DNA from: Loxodes magnus
Lineage: Eukaryota; Ciliophora; Karyorelictea; Loxodida; Loxodidae
Assembly: GCA_946699065.1 (NCBI GenBank)
Contig: CAMPDV010000260.1
Coordinates: 1-64,000, forward strand
DNA: 64,000 nt
Reading direction: 5' to 3'
Both the position numbers and the translations under genes were made by a program. The notes under the pieces are model-generated. The model had not been told where the DNA came from, did no database searches, and saw only the letters and a list, made by a program, of their open reading frames with translations. Below, one piece after another: positions 50,715 to 62,165 of this stretch (position 1 is its first letter; every line of letters begins with the position of its first letter).

Positions 50715-52937
50715 ATGTCGTTAAGTCTTATAAGCTATTTAGATATTTATCCTACACAAATCTCTTTGTAATACAAGAGAACTAGAGGGTTCTATACGAC
50801 CTTTGGAGCTTGCTTATCCATATGCACATATGTACTCTTTATCCTTGCTTTTATAAATATGGGATGAGATATGATGTTTAGAAAGAATCCAAATGTTTTT
50901 TATTAGACAGTATAGTAAGAAAATAGACCTTGACAATATATTGGAATTAATAATTACAGCTTTTCATTTGTCTTATCGAATAACGCTAATAGCATTCTTC
51001 TTTCACCTTCTTATTTTACCTTTGAAGCTAAATATATAAAAAAGGATTTTCTTGACTTTTCTTATCCGAATATTTCTACAAAGTAATGCAATCTAAGTAA
51101 TTTCAAAGGCTTAGAAGCATAATATAATAAGCCAAGTGAAAATCTTAATCTAAATACCTGTTTGGACTTAGAGAGTTTTGAATTAGGAGGGTATTATAAT
51201 GAAGATTAGATGAGTGGAATATAGATAAAAGTATAAATGTGCTAAAATTCTACAACGTCAAATGTTAAATGCGCTCCACTAGAAGAGATTGAAAAAATTG
51301 TTCAAGGAGGCCTTTACTTTTTTATATATTTCGCTGATAAAATTATCGATATTTAAAACTATGATAATCCTATATAAAACAAGTTCAATGCCTTCTATTG
51401 AATGCTTGATATTTATACTTCCAAGTAGACTAACATCTTTTTTAAGTCAGTAGAAGTAGAAACTGATAGTGGCTTTATTATAGAGGATCTGCAGATTGCA
51501 CGAGATGTTATAATAGAATAGAGCTAAGTAGATTCAATTTCAAACAATAAGCTAGACAATCCTTGTATTTTTGAACTTGATATATTTTCCTTTGATAATG
51601 TTGTTTAGTATAAGAGAAGATACAAAAAGATCTAAGATGTAATCTCACAAATTGGTGGTGTTCTGAGTATAATAATTATAACATGCTAGTTTATGGTAAA
51701 AATCTATTCGAAGTTTGCTTTGCCATATATATTTGTTAATGATATTTTCGATATTTAAGATTCTGTTGGAGATTAAGATAAAAAAGAAGCCAGTGAAAGA
51801 GATTAAATCAACAAAATCAATTCTATCCAAAGAGTAGAGGATTTTGCTTAGGTGTCTAAGGAGAAGGCTGAAAATGAGAAAGGACAAGAGTATTTTTAAG
51901 AAAATTCTTAGTTCAAAAACGCTCTCAAAAAACAGACGAACAAATAAACACCAAAAGTAGCTCCTTATTCAGATGAGAAAGAAACTTACTTATAGACAGA
52001 AAACGAAATTAAAGCTACTTATTAATTAAGTCAAAACTATGATTTTAATAGCCAACAACCTACTAGCAAAGAAAATAAACTAATTGTGCTTGGACCAAAA
52101 GAGAATTTGATAGAAATGAAGTAAATGGAAGAAACTTCAAGTAACTAACTTGAAAAAACTTTTGGTGATACTTTAGATTCTAGCCGAAAATTGAATGAAA
52201 CTTAAAATTTAATACCATTAAATTCAATCATTACAGAGGAAAAGGATTAACTTTAAAAATCACAGCGAGAGAATATTAAGAAAAATTGCGAAGAAATGAG
52301 TCAAGAAAAAAACTTAGAAGCAAGCTAGGAGGTTATATCATCTTCTTTTTAAGATAAATAGAATCAAAGTTATACAATAAATATTAGAAAGGCAAACGAA
52401 TAAATGAACTAGTATTTGAAAAATAAAACATAAAAAGCAGATAGCCTGAAATTAAATTTTTTAAAATACTATTTTTATGAATTTATTAGTATATTCAAAA
52501 AAACGAAACATCAATAAAAATTTAAAAAGAAAAAACGAAGGGAAATTGAAGCTTTTGATAAAGCAAGAGAGACTTTGTATGATTATTTAGAAGCAAATTT
52601 TTTAGTTAAAAAGATGATTGAAATTGATAAGTTAAAAGCCATCTTCTTTAATGAGGAACAATTAGTAGTTTTTAACTATATATCTAAACCAAAAATAAAA
52701 ATTGAAGAATCAGTTTCACAAAGTTAAAATGACTTTATTTTGACTCCATCTCTAACTTATAACAAAGACGCTTGAGAGTAAAATTATAGAAACATCAAAG
52801 AGTTGGAAAAAGTTTTTGCATTCTGTAATGAAGTTACCAATAAAAAATAAGTAAATCCAATAGATTTGAAATTATATAACTTGTTAGATAAACAAATTCT
52901 CAAATACGTAGAAGTGGAAAAACTTAATAAATCTTAA
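50715..52937 (+). CDS. Two-TM protein family member D (right arm), intact
   Basis: 740 residues without a shift from ATG 50,715. LDIYPTQISLQYKRTRGF is followed by a TM at residues 30-50. The extracytoplasmic domain has RPWQYIG (TGA at 50,931) and FYWMLDIY, whose Trp is TGA at 51,399 where members A and C have TGG. KIQDVISQIGGVL precedes the second TM (IIIITCQFMVKI). A long charged tail and the C-terminal block (FDKARETLYDYLEANF, NYISKPK, KYVEVEK) follow. Four internal TGA codons. No TGA ends the frame nearby: by alignment with A and C the protein should end around TAA 52,935, where TAA recurs (tcttaacattaataaag). That implies TAA can stop translation here. Function unknown. Confidence 0.85.
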
Positions 52938-53406
52938 CATTAATAAAGATTTATTTCTTAATAAATATAAAATTAATATAAAATGATTATTTAAGATATA
53001 TCTCTTTAAATAATATTTCAAGTATATATAAGTATTTAATATAGTATGATCAACTTTTATTAGATTTAAAATTTAAGAATCAAATTGTTGGTGTATTTGT
53101 TTTAGTATTTTTGTAAGTTAATGAAAGTGCTTTTTATAAAAATCTAGAAGATTTTGAAAATAAACAATTATGAAATAAATTAAGTAAACTTAAGAGTAGT
53201 GTTAGCTTTGTATCATTTCGGCTAAATATTGAAAGAACTCTGATTGGAAAAAGCATTGGAGGGAAATAATCTGAGATATTGTGCAGTTTTAGTAGAAAAT
53301 TTAAGATTGAAAGTTATTAGAATTTATATTTCTAGATAAATAACTATAGAGTTATTAATATACTATGATATTACGTTGAAATAAAACAAAAAAATAGAAT
53401 AACAAA
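52938..53406. other. AT-rich spacer (right arm)
   Basis: Between genes D and E; mirror of 30,771-31,242. Nothing recognised. Confidence 0.5.
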
Positions 53407-54255
53407 ATGGAGAAAATATATTGCTGTAAAGAAATAAAATATTATGATATAAAATGTATCCTAAGAAATAACCAACTAAAAAATAATATGATATCAATTA
53501 ATAAAGCCCCCTCCTTAAATTTACTCTTTAGAAACAGAAAACAGAAAGATATAGCAGCAATTCTAAGACTTAAATTAGTGAATTAATTCTCTAACTTATA
53601 CTATGCAGTAACTATAAAATGAAAAACATCGATTAAAAACGGAATTAAACATCTTGGCTTCAACATCTCGATTTAACTAAGAATTAGAAAGTTTAGCGCT
53701 AAAATAAAAGGAATTAATAATCAGAATAAATCTGAATAGCTTCTTTTCCTTCTCAATGATCCTATTGATGTAGAATGACAGAAATGAAAACTTTTAGAAT
53801 CAGAAAAAAAGTTACAAATGTCAAAAAATAAGTCACGATACGAAGAATTGCAAGAAAAGATGTTTTACTATTTTAAAACGGGACATATATATATAAACTG
53901 CAAATAAATTAAGGAAAAAAAATTAGAATTCAAAAATAAAAATTTTTGAAAAAAGCAACCAAACTATACTGCACTGCAAACAGAGAAGTATTCAATAGAA
54001 AAATATACAATCGAGATCAGTTTCTAGAAGATACTATTAATGCTTCTGAGAGAAGGACTTGACTAATATTTGGAAAAGACTGAAACTGGAGTAAGATTCC
54101 AATCATAAAGAAGAGTCAAATCATAACAAATAAATATGTAATTGAAGAAATTGATCCTGAAAAAGAAAACTGCGGATTATTAGCAACATTCAGACTATCC
54201 GTAATTAACCAATAAAGGTAGACATTACGCTAATTCATTGTTCTTATTACTATAA
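53407..54255 (+). CDS. Gag-like ORF E (right arm)
   Basis: 282 codons from ATG 53,407 (MEKIYCCKEIKYYDIKC) to TAA 54,253. The helical, Lys/Gln-rich middle is followed by FYYFKTGHIYINC. That is the C-x2-C-x3-H-x4-C knuckle pattern with both first Cys replaced by Phe, next to NFWKKQPNY. Internal TGA reads as Trp at five or so plausible places (VEWQKWKLLE). Length and layout match the gag-like ORFs at 26,835 and 36,291, so it is probably an old retroposon copy with a disabled knuckle. The left-arm copy is frameshifted at the same motif. Confidence 0.55.
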
Positions 54256-54896
54256 ATATATCTACTAATAATTAAAATTTATTTCCAGATTATCTAAATA
54301 TATACACTTGATCTTTCTAACCTTTTTATTTGCTTCTTTTTACTATTTCTAAATATTTGTAATAAAAGCTAATAAATAAAAATTAAACCTAAAAAATGTA
54401 GATTTTTTAAAGAAATATCTAAAAACTGTAGAAGCATTTTTATATTTTATAATATCAGATTAAAATTATAATATGGTTTAGTTATCTAAAACTTTAAAAA
54501 GGAAGGATTTAAATAATAAATTTCCAGTTTGTGCCTTCAATTTAATCTAAAATAATCATTATTTTAAACTTATAGAAAAATAAATATATTTAATAGTAAA
54601 ATATTACCTTAAATTTATATAATTAATTATAATATAAATTATCTATCTTTAAGTTACCCAATTAAATTTTAATCTATTTTTATTTTAATTAAAATATATA
54701 AATATAGTAATATTGAAACCATAATACTTAAATAAATTTAGTTACAAAAATTTAAAATATTAATCTAGTAACTTTTCAATATATTTCTTAAGATATTTTT
54801 AAATTAGTTAAATAAATTTACTATTACTTTAAAATTTAATTTTAAGTGATTAAATTATTTTCTGTTAAGTATATTATAATAAATTAATTTAATAAA
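54256..54896. other. Very AT-rich spacer (right arm)
   Basis: Mirror of 29,291-29,922; no feature seen. Confidence 0.6.
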
Positions 54897-55040
54897 TTAA
54901 TATGCTACCATCATTAATAGGATCAACATTATTAGTAAAAGAAACCAAATTTTATTCTTTGTAATAGTATGAAATGATTCTAGTTTCACCTGGTCTCTTT
55001 GATCCACATTATCTTGCTTTACTTTCCTTCGTTGGATCAT
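54897..55040 (-). CDS. Small ORF with C-terminal TM (right arm)
   Basis: 48 codons, same length as 29,147-29,290. The terminal run reads WFLLLIMLILLMMVAY, with changes from the left copy that remain hydrophobic. Tail-anchored-type layout; function unknown. Confidence 0.35.
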   Translation of the reverse strand: MIQRRKVKQDNVDQRDQVKLESFHTITKNKIWFLLLIMLILLMMVAY

Positions 55041-55194
55041 ATTCTCTTCTTTTCTCCCTTTTTAGAATCAAAATTGAATAATTTCTTTTAATATTCTTGA
55101 ATTTCTTTAAGAAGGCTGGAGTTAAAAGGGATAAGAGGAGTACCAATTATTGTGCTAAATGGCATAGTCGAATTAAATTCTTCTAAATAATAAT

Positions 55195-55440
55195 TATAGT
55201 TGATCACAGTCTAATCTTTAGTTATTTTCCAACTCCTGCATAGATTAGCGACATGTAAAGCTAGGAGAATTATCAGTGACAATTAGTCAGCATCTCGTAC
55301 CCTTAGAGAGAATTCTCAAATAAATAAGACTAATCAAACAAAGAGCACATTCTTACTTATCCGTGGTGGTATCCATTTCGAGAGTACTGGAAATGCAATC
55401 TACAATGACAAAAATAGGTTTCTCACGTACTAGAGCAAAT
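55195..55440 (-). mobile_element. SINE-head-like segment (right arm)
   Basis: Mirror of 28,385-28,628. It lies next to the empty site of the 371-bp insertion (about 55,180-55,195). Confidence 0.55.
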
Positions 55441-55538
55441 TATAAATGTTTAAATTATTTTATATATAATAAATAATTATTAGTTTAATAGTATTAAAAC
55501 ATTTTTCATTTCGCTTCTTTTAATTTTAGTATCATAAT

Positions 55539-55962
55539 AAAATGGATATCGGCTGAGGTCAGTAGAAATAGTAGGTAATCTGGTGCAGTATATACTGCAT
55601 TGCGAGTAATTTCACACTAGATGCCACCACGAGGAAGGGTGGAAAAGCTAGAAAGAGATAAGCCTAACTTGCTCGAGGATTCTCGCTAGCAGTATGAATT
55701 TTTTACTGACGGACCTTCTAACTAATGACTTAATAAGTAATTCTTATATAAATCTTATTCAAGAAGATTGGAATATTTGGTTCAAGATTCAAGAATAATT
55801 AAAAATAAGCAGATTCCCCATTTGAAGTAGCTGATGGTACTTATTGGACAGCTTGAATGATAGCAAGAAGTATGAGAACACTTTTTTTATATTAAATACC
55901 AATATTAAAAGAGATGCGCGCCAACGAGATGCTACGCGCTCTATAATAATATTTATTTATTC
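55539..55962 (+). mobile_element. SINE-like retroposon (right arm), reference copy
   Basis: 424 bp and the clearest copy. Head: aatggatatcggctgaggtc, aggtaatctggtgcag, palindrome tgcagtatatactgca, then ccaccacgagg...gggtgg (inverted). Middle: gattccccatttg. 3' end: hairpin gatgcgcgccaacgagatgctacgcgctc, then ATTTATTTATT. Structured, non-coding, simple-repeat tail. Confidence 0.85.
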
Positions 55963-56219
55963 TAAAAATAATTTTATTTAGTTTAAATTTTTACTTTTTT
56001 ATTTATATTTTATTATTATTTTTCTTGATGTTGCTGTTTTCTTTTATGCATATTAAATTATTTTTCTTTTTTATGTCATTAGAGTAGTGATCTAAGTTTA
56101 ATTAATTTACATTTACTTTTTTATTGACTATAAAGAGTTTTTTATATAAACATTCTAGAAAAGGGTTCTTATTAATATATTATATAAGATTTAAATTGCT
56201 TTTTTTCATAAAAATATAG

Positions 56220-56972
56220 TTAAAAAACTTTGCTAAAACCGTAGTAGTCAGCCATCTGACCTATTCTATCAGTTTGTCTCCATTAGTCTGTCTTGAATTT
56301 CTACTAGGCTTAGCTAGGCGGTGTAGCCCTTCATTAGTGCACCATCCTTTAATATTCTGAATAGTTTTGATCTTGCACTTAGCGTTCCTAATTATTTATC
56401 CAAGGATTAAGATTTGAGTTCAAGAATTTTTTTCTATAAATTTTCCCGCTTTTTGTTGGATATATCTTAATTATTTTTTTAAAAATATCTTATTTATTCT
56501 TTATTTAAATTTCGCTTAGTTAGTAACAGTATTTTCATTGGTGTTATTTATTGCACACGTACCATTTTATTCTTCTTTTAAACTATTATTCCTGTAACAC
56601 TTACTTAATTTAAATTTACTACTTATTTTAAATAAACGTTTACTGTTTATTTTAATTTGAGACTTAATTTTCTATTTCCATAGGATCTGATTAATTCTGT
56701 TAAATCGAAAATGGCGTTACCTGAATTTATTATTAAATTTAAAGAATTCTTTGTTCCAGTTTTTTTTCTATTTCTTATGATTATTAATATTGTTTCTCAA
56801 GTAAAGACGTTATTAATTTTTCTAATTTTTCTACTTTATCAGTGAGGTATCTATTTTTAAACATAAACTTTTTTAATGACTTAGATAATATTTCTATTTG
56901 AGTTTGTGTCAATTCTGGATTTCCAAGTGATTAATGTTCGTCATATCAATCATATTTCTCACTTTCACTCAT
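56220..56972 (-). CDS. Gag-like coiled-coil + zinc-knuckle ORF G (right arm)
   Basis: Mirror of 26,835-27,599. 251 codons here against 255 on the left, a difference of whole codons. The CCHC-like cluster again has Trp in the first Cys position. The frame ends ...FSKVF-TAA. Confidence 0.65.
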
Positions 56973-57603
56973 TTTAATTATTTCGCTTTTTTATTTTAAA
57001 GAATTTTCCTGTTTAAATGTTTTGTTCAAAGTTCTGTTATTTCTTAGAAGCAATTTTATTATATAATATTAAGAATAATATATTATCAAATTAAGTTACT
57101 TCTATATCTTCTTAAACGAATAGATCATAAAATAAAATATTTCAAGCAAATTAAAAAAATAAAAGATTAAGTAAACGAACTCATTTCTATAAAAACAGAA
57201 ATTAAGAAAAGAAGAAGCAAAAATTACTGAATTATAGACTAAAAAATATTTAAATGAATAAGTAATTAAAAATAAAGAAAATGAACGATAAAATTTACTA
57301 AATAAATAAAAAGGTTCTTAATGATCTAAAAATATTAAAAAAATATGTTTCTTTAGAAACTTTTGCTTTGATGAGAAAAACCCATTTTCATAAAATTTGG
57401 ACGTAAAAATTTAAAAAGTAAAGAAAATAATCAAAAAGTAAGAGAAGAATAATTGCTTAGAATATCATAGAAGAGTAAAATTAATAAAGTATTACAAATC
57501 ATATGATACCAAACGACTAAAAGAACTAATATATAACGATTAAAGTAAAAAATTAAAATCGTTAGAAATTAAACTTTTCATAATACTATTATTATAAAAT
57601 AAA
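56973..57603. other. Divergent intergenic region (right arm)
   Basis: Mirror of 26,205-26,834. Hydrophilic open stretch on plus around 57,320-57,590 without conserved motifs. Confidence 0.4.
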
Positions 57604-58730
57604 ATGATATCTAAGAAATAACAAATCTTTATCAATGAATATATAAAAAATATAGAGGAAAATAATTTTGCAATCCCTTGCTAAATCAATTCAGTTAAGG
57701 ATATTCAATATAAAATAAGATTTAAACAGCAAATATTAAAGATTGAAAAATTAGAAGAAATACAAGGAAAAATATGTGAAGAACTAAACCTTTAATTCTC
57801 ATATAAAGAAGATGAAATAAATAGTATATAATCGTAAATGGGATACAAATTGGATGATATTGACAAATAATTAAATTAAATCCCTCAAATGCTTTAATTT
57901 CATTTTTCTTAATTCCAATATCAAATAAAAGAACTCTAAGAAAAGTAGAATATCCAATAAGTTTATTAATGAATCAATGTATAACAGCTGTTATGTATGT
58001 TAAAAGCAGCAACATATTGAAGATGCTGATGAAGAAGCCAAATCTATGAAAATAATAGAATTAACATAGTAAGAGACCTATTTAAATAATGCTTAACAAA
58101 AGCAGGTTTAATATTAAGAAAAAATTTAATAATGGTAAGATTAGCAATCTAAAACACTAATTTTCAGATGTAAAAAACTTAATCATAAAGCGTAAATTAT
58201 AAATAAGGATGACAAACTAATGAAATTCAAAATTTACCTTTAATTAAAGGGAAGACATTCTCAAATTCTCAGAACGTAAAGAACAAATTTTAATAACTCC
58301 TTTTAACTTTTTAATTTTAGCCTTTATATATTAAAAAATAGCACATCCAAAAACCTAACAAGTAGAAAAAAAAGATGTGGTCAAAGATTTTTCATCCTTT
58401 AGATGGAGAGATAAGAATTAACAAAAATTGTTAGTGAACTTTATTAACGAACTTAAGTTTTAATAAGCTTTATGGAAGTTTTATCAACTGAAATTCAATA
58501 TTACGATAGGAGATAGATTTAAAGCATCATTGTAATAAATTAAAAGGGAAAATTTTATAGACTGAATAGATCTTAAAAGAAATTTAATTACTAGAAACTA
58601 TAAGCCATAATAATCATAAATACTAAGCTACCCAATGGAAATAGAGCAACATTCTGAAAAAAACATATTCTTATTCAAGAATAACAATATATTGATAATA
58701 CAGTGGCCGGGAAGAAAAAGGACTTCTTGA
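57604..58730 (+). pseudogene. Gene B (right arm), coiled-coil / Cys-motif ORF with phase changes
   Basis: ATG 57,604. Phase 1 gives a helical protein (FKQQILKIEKLEEIQGK, DDIDKQLNQIPQML) up to about 57,980. Then a +1 phase continues with SMYNSCYVCQKQQH (a C-x2-C-x4-H cluster without the last Cys) and IEDADEEAKSMKIIEL. From about 58,370 another phase gives KDVVKDFSSFRWRDKN, GDRFKASLQQIKREN and IIQWPGRKRTSW, closed by TGA at 58,728. Each segment reads as good protein, but none joins without shifts. Both arms share this, so it is either an old pseudogene, a gene with unrecognised introns, or one using frameshifting. It may be another gag-like relative. Confidence 0.5.
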
Positions 58731-59326
58731 ATCTTCAATTTTTTGATTATATGTTTTAAATTAATTACAATTTAAACAGAAAAAATTAAGATTAATTTTT
58801 AAATTAAAACATTTATTAAATCAAAAATTAAATTAAAATTTTTAAATAGCATTTGATTTTTTAATTATGGATATAAAAAATAGATAATTTAACAAAAAAA
58901 AATTAATTTTTAATTTACATTTCAAAACTAAGTAAATTAAATCTTTTTTTATTTGAACTTAAATAATGATATAAATTATCATACTGAATATATTATATAT
59001 ATAAATTAAAAATAATAAAAGGGAATCTTAGCGAAAAAGCTAATTGATTAAATACATAAATTAAAAATACAAAAATTTTATTTTATAAGTTTTGCTAAAA
59101 AATCTATGTTTTGAAGTATTAATTTTTAATTAAAAGCAAATATTAAAAAATTAAAAAAATAATTATTAATAAAATAAAAAATAATTTTTTTCAATTTTTT
59201 TTTATTTTTGTGTTATTTTTCATTATTTTTAAATTAAAAAATAATTTAGACAAATTTTTTTTAATATTTAGTGTATTTTTTATTTATATTATATTTTATT
59301 TTTTTTATTAAATTTATAGTCATTTT
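58731..59326. other. Very AT-rich convergent intergenic DNA (right arm)
   Basis: Mirror of 24,488-25,080. A/T runs only. Confidence 0.6.
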
Positions 59327-61516
59327 TCATTCTTCTTCTACATAATTAAAAATCTTTTTGCCGATCAAATCAAATAATCTCTTGTCAATTTCATTCTCGG
59401 TACTTTTATTAGTAATTTTATTGCAAAATTCGAGAACTTTATCCACATCTTAAATGTTTCTAATATTTTCTGATTCATTTTTCTTCTTAAACATTTAAGA
59501 AGGTAACAGAGTTACTTCGTGTTCTTTCAATGTTTCTATCTAACTTATTTAAATTTTAGGTTTAGATATATAATTAAAAACTGCCAATTACTCTTAATTG
59601 AATAATACATTTTTTAATTTTTCTATTTCGATCATTTTTTGAATTAGAAAATCCATTTCCAAATATTAGTAAAACGTATCACTAGCTTTATCAAAAAGTT
59701 CCATATTCTTTTAGGTAGCTTTTTTAATCTTCAATTGTCTATTCTTTGCTCTAAAAAAGTTAACGAGCTTATAAAAATAGTAGGTGAAAAAATTGATTTT
59801 TAAATGATTTTCATTTCTATATTTAGTTTTTAAATATTCGTTTTTCTATTCATTTGAGATTTAAAATATAAACTTTCTTTTATGCTTCTATGTTTTTTCC
59901 ATTGTTTTAGGATTTTCTTATTCTAGATTTAAAGATCATTCTTAATCTGTTTTATTTGAATTTGACTCACTATTTTCTCTTTGTGACTTTAAAATATAGT
60001 AATTTTCTTCCTTTTAAAGAGTATTTAAAATATTAAATTTTTTTATTTCATTTTGTTCTCTATCAGACTCAGAAATTTCTTATTCTATTAATGTCATTTA
60101 TATCATTTTATCTGAAGAATTTACTACTTATTGATTTTAATTTTATTCTTTTAATTATTCTAACTATATTTTTGAAGCTTCTTTTAAACAAGTTTATTAG
60201 TTTAACGAGTCAGTAGATTTACTCTGCTCATTATCATCTTTAAGTTTCTTTTCTTCAAAAAAATTAGTTTAATTTATCTCTTAAAGTTGATTCGAATTTT
60301 ATTTTTTATTTCTTCCTTTCTTTCTTGCCTTTTTTCATTCTTGTTTTTCTTATAAAGGCATTTTTTAAATTTCAGAATTACAACAAAGTTTACCTTCATC
60401 TCCTAAATTCAGCTTTTGATCAGTTCGTTATAATGGTATAACTTTTTCTATATTCAAGCTTTAATTTTCTTAGCAGTCTTCTATATCAAAAATATCGTTG
60501 ATAAAACTTTTTGCGAAAGCGTATTTTGAATATATTTTAATTAGAATCTTGCTTAAAATGAAAATTGCATTAAGAACACCTCCTAATTGAGAAATCACAT
60601 TTTGGAATTTTTAATATCTTCTCTTGTAATGGAGTTAGTTATCAGAAGAAAAAACCCATAGTGTAAATATATCGGTAGAGTAAAGATTAATGTTTGATAT
60701 AGAGTTTACTTATTATTTCTCTAGAGTAATATCATGAATCACATTTGTATTCTCTAATAAGTATCCATCGTCAGTTTCTATTTTGATAGGTTAGAAAGCT
60801 ATGTATCCTTATTAAAAGGAATAAATATCAACCATCCAATAATATGCGCTAATTTAGGTTTTGATTGGATTTTCATAATCTGTAATATCTATAGATTTAT
60901 CAGTAAAGATGACAGTAAAGTAAAGTTATTTTTATATCATCTCTTCAATTTCACTCAAAGAAGCACATTAAACTTTCGTTGAATTATCGCACATTTTTAC
61001 TTATAACTTCACGCTTTTGACTTTTTTCTCATCTAAATATCCTCCCAATTCAAAGGATTCTTAGTCAAAACATTACATAAGAGAAATATTCTGGAATTCA
61101 TTTTAGGAATATTCTTCAAAGTCTTTAAAGGAATTAGCATCACACTTCTTGGTTGAAATTTCCTAAAAATATCCGCCCTATTAATCTTATATATAGTATA
61201 AAGCCTCTAAAGTGAAATAAGTAGGAGGAACTTCAATAGTTTTTTCAAATTTAGAAAATCCAAACGAAAAGGTAAAATTATTTGTTCCAATATACTATCA
61301 AGGACGATGAAATTGTTTAATTGTTTGAGATAACGTTTCTGGGTTTCTTCGAAGCATCATATCTTGTCCTAAGTTAATAAATGCAAGTATAAAAATTATA
61401 TAAGTGCAAAGGGATAAAAATGCTCCAATAAATGTATAAAATCCTCTAGCTCCCTTATACAGAAAGCATATTTATGTTGGATAAATATCTAAATAGCTTA
61501 ATAAGCTAGATGCCAT
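59327..61516 (-). CDS. Two-TM protein family member A (right arm), intact
   Basis: Exactly the same length (730 codons with TGA) as 22,298-24,487. The in-frame TGA codons checked in the tail (after QE) are retained. Small substitutions throughout. Two full-length open copies suggest both could be functional. Confidence 0.85.
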
Positions 61517-62165
61517 TTATTTTTATGGTTAGATCTTTTTTAAAAAATATAAAAAATTAAAAAAATTAAAATGTTTAAAGTAGAATACCTTTAGTTCAAA
61601 GAATAAGCAGATTTGGTAGAATAAGCTGAAGAATATTTCTAATTCCTTCAACAGCAAGCAAAAATCAATTTCAGTAAATTTTTTAATTTCTATTAATTAT
61701 GAAGTTTCTATAAAAATAATATTGCCCTTCTAGCCTAAATAATATTGTTTACTAAAACCTTTTAAAATATCTTTACTCAATTTATTTTATATCATATCAA
61801 TTTTCCTTACTAATATTAAATGCTATATTTAAATATTAATTTCTAAATATCTTTATAAACTATTTAATTTGTTTTATTTAGGGTAAATATTTATACTTCA
61901 AGTATTTAAATTGTATTATTTAGATTTTGATTTAATTGATAGATAACTAGTTAAAAATTATTTTATTTCATATTAGCATTAATTTAAATATTCTAATTTA
62001 AAGATAAAATATTTAAAGTTTTTAAATTCTTTTATTTTGATAATGATAAAGATATATTAGACTAACTAGAATTAATTACTTATATAATATTACAAAATAA
62101 TAAAAAGTGTTCATTATCTTAATTTTTTAGTTATTGATCTTAGTGAGATGAAGGGGAAGTGGTAA
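61517..62165. other. AT-rich upstream region of member A (right arm)
   Basis: Mirror of 21,656-22,297; no motif identified. Confidence 0.5.

Noticed and set aside
13993..52937. Tetrahymena-type code (TGA only as stop), with the internal TGAs as inactivating mutations
   Set aside because: The same TGA is conserved in three divergent paralogues, and others align to TGG or to structural Trp in Kelch blades. Loss-of-function mutations would not do this.
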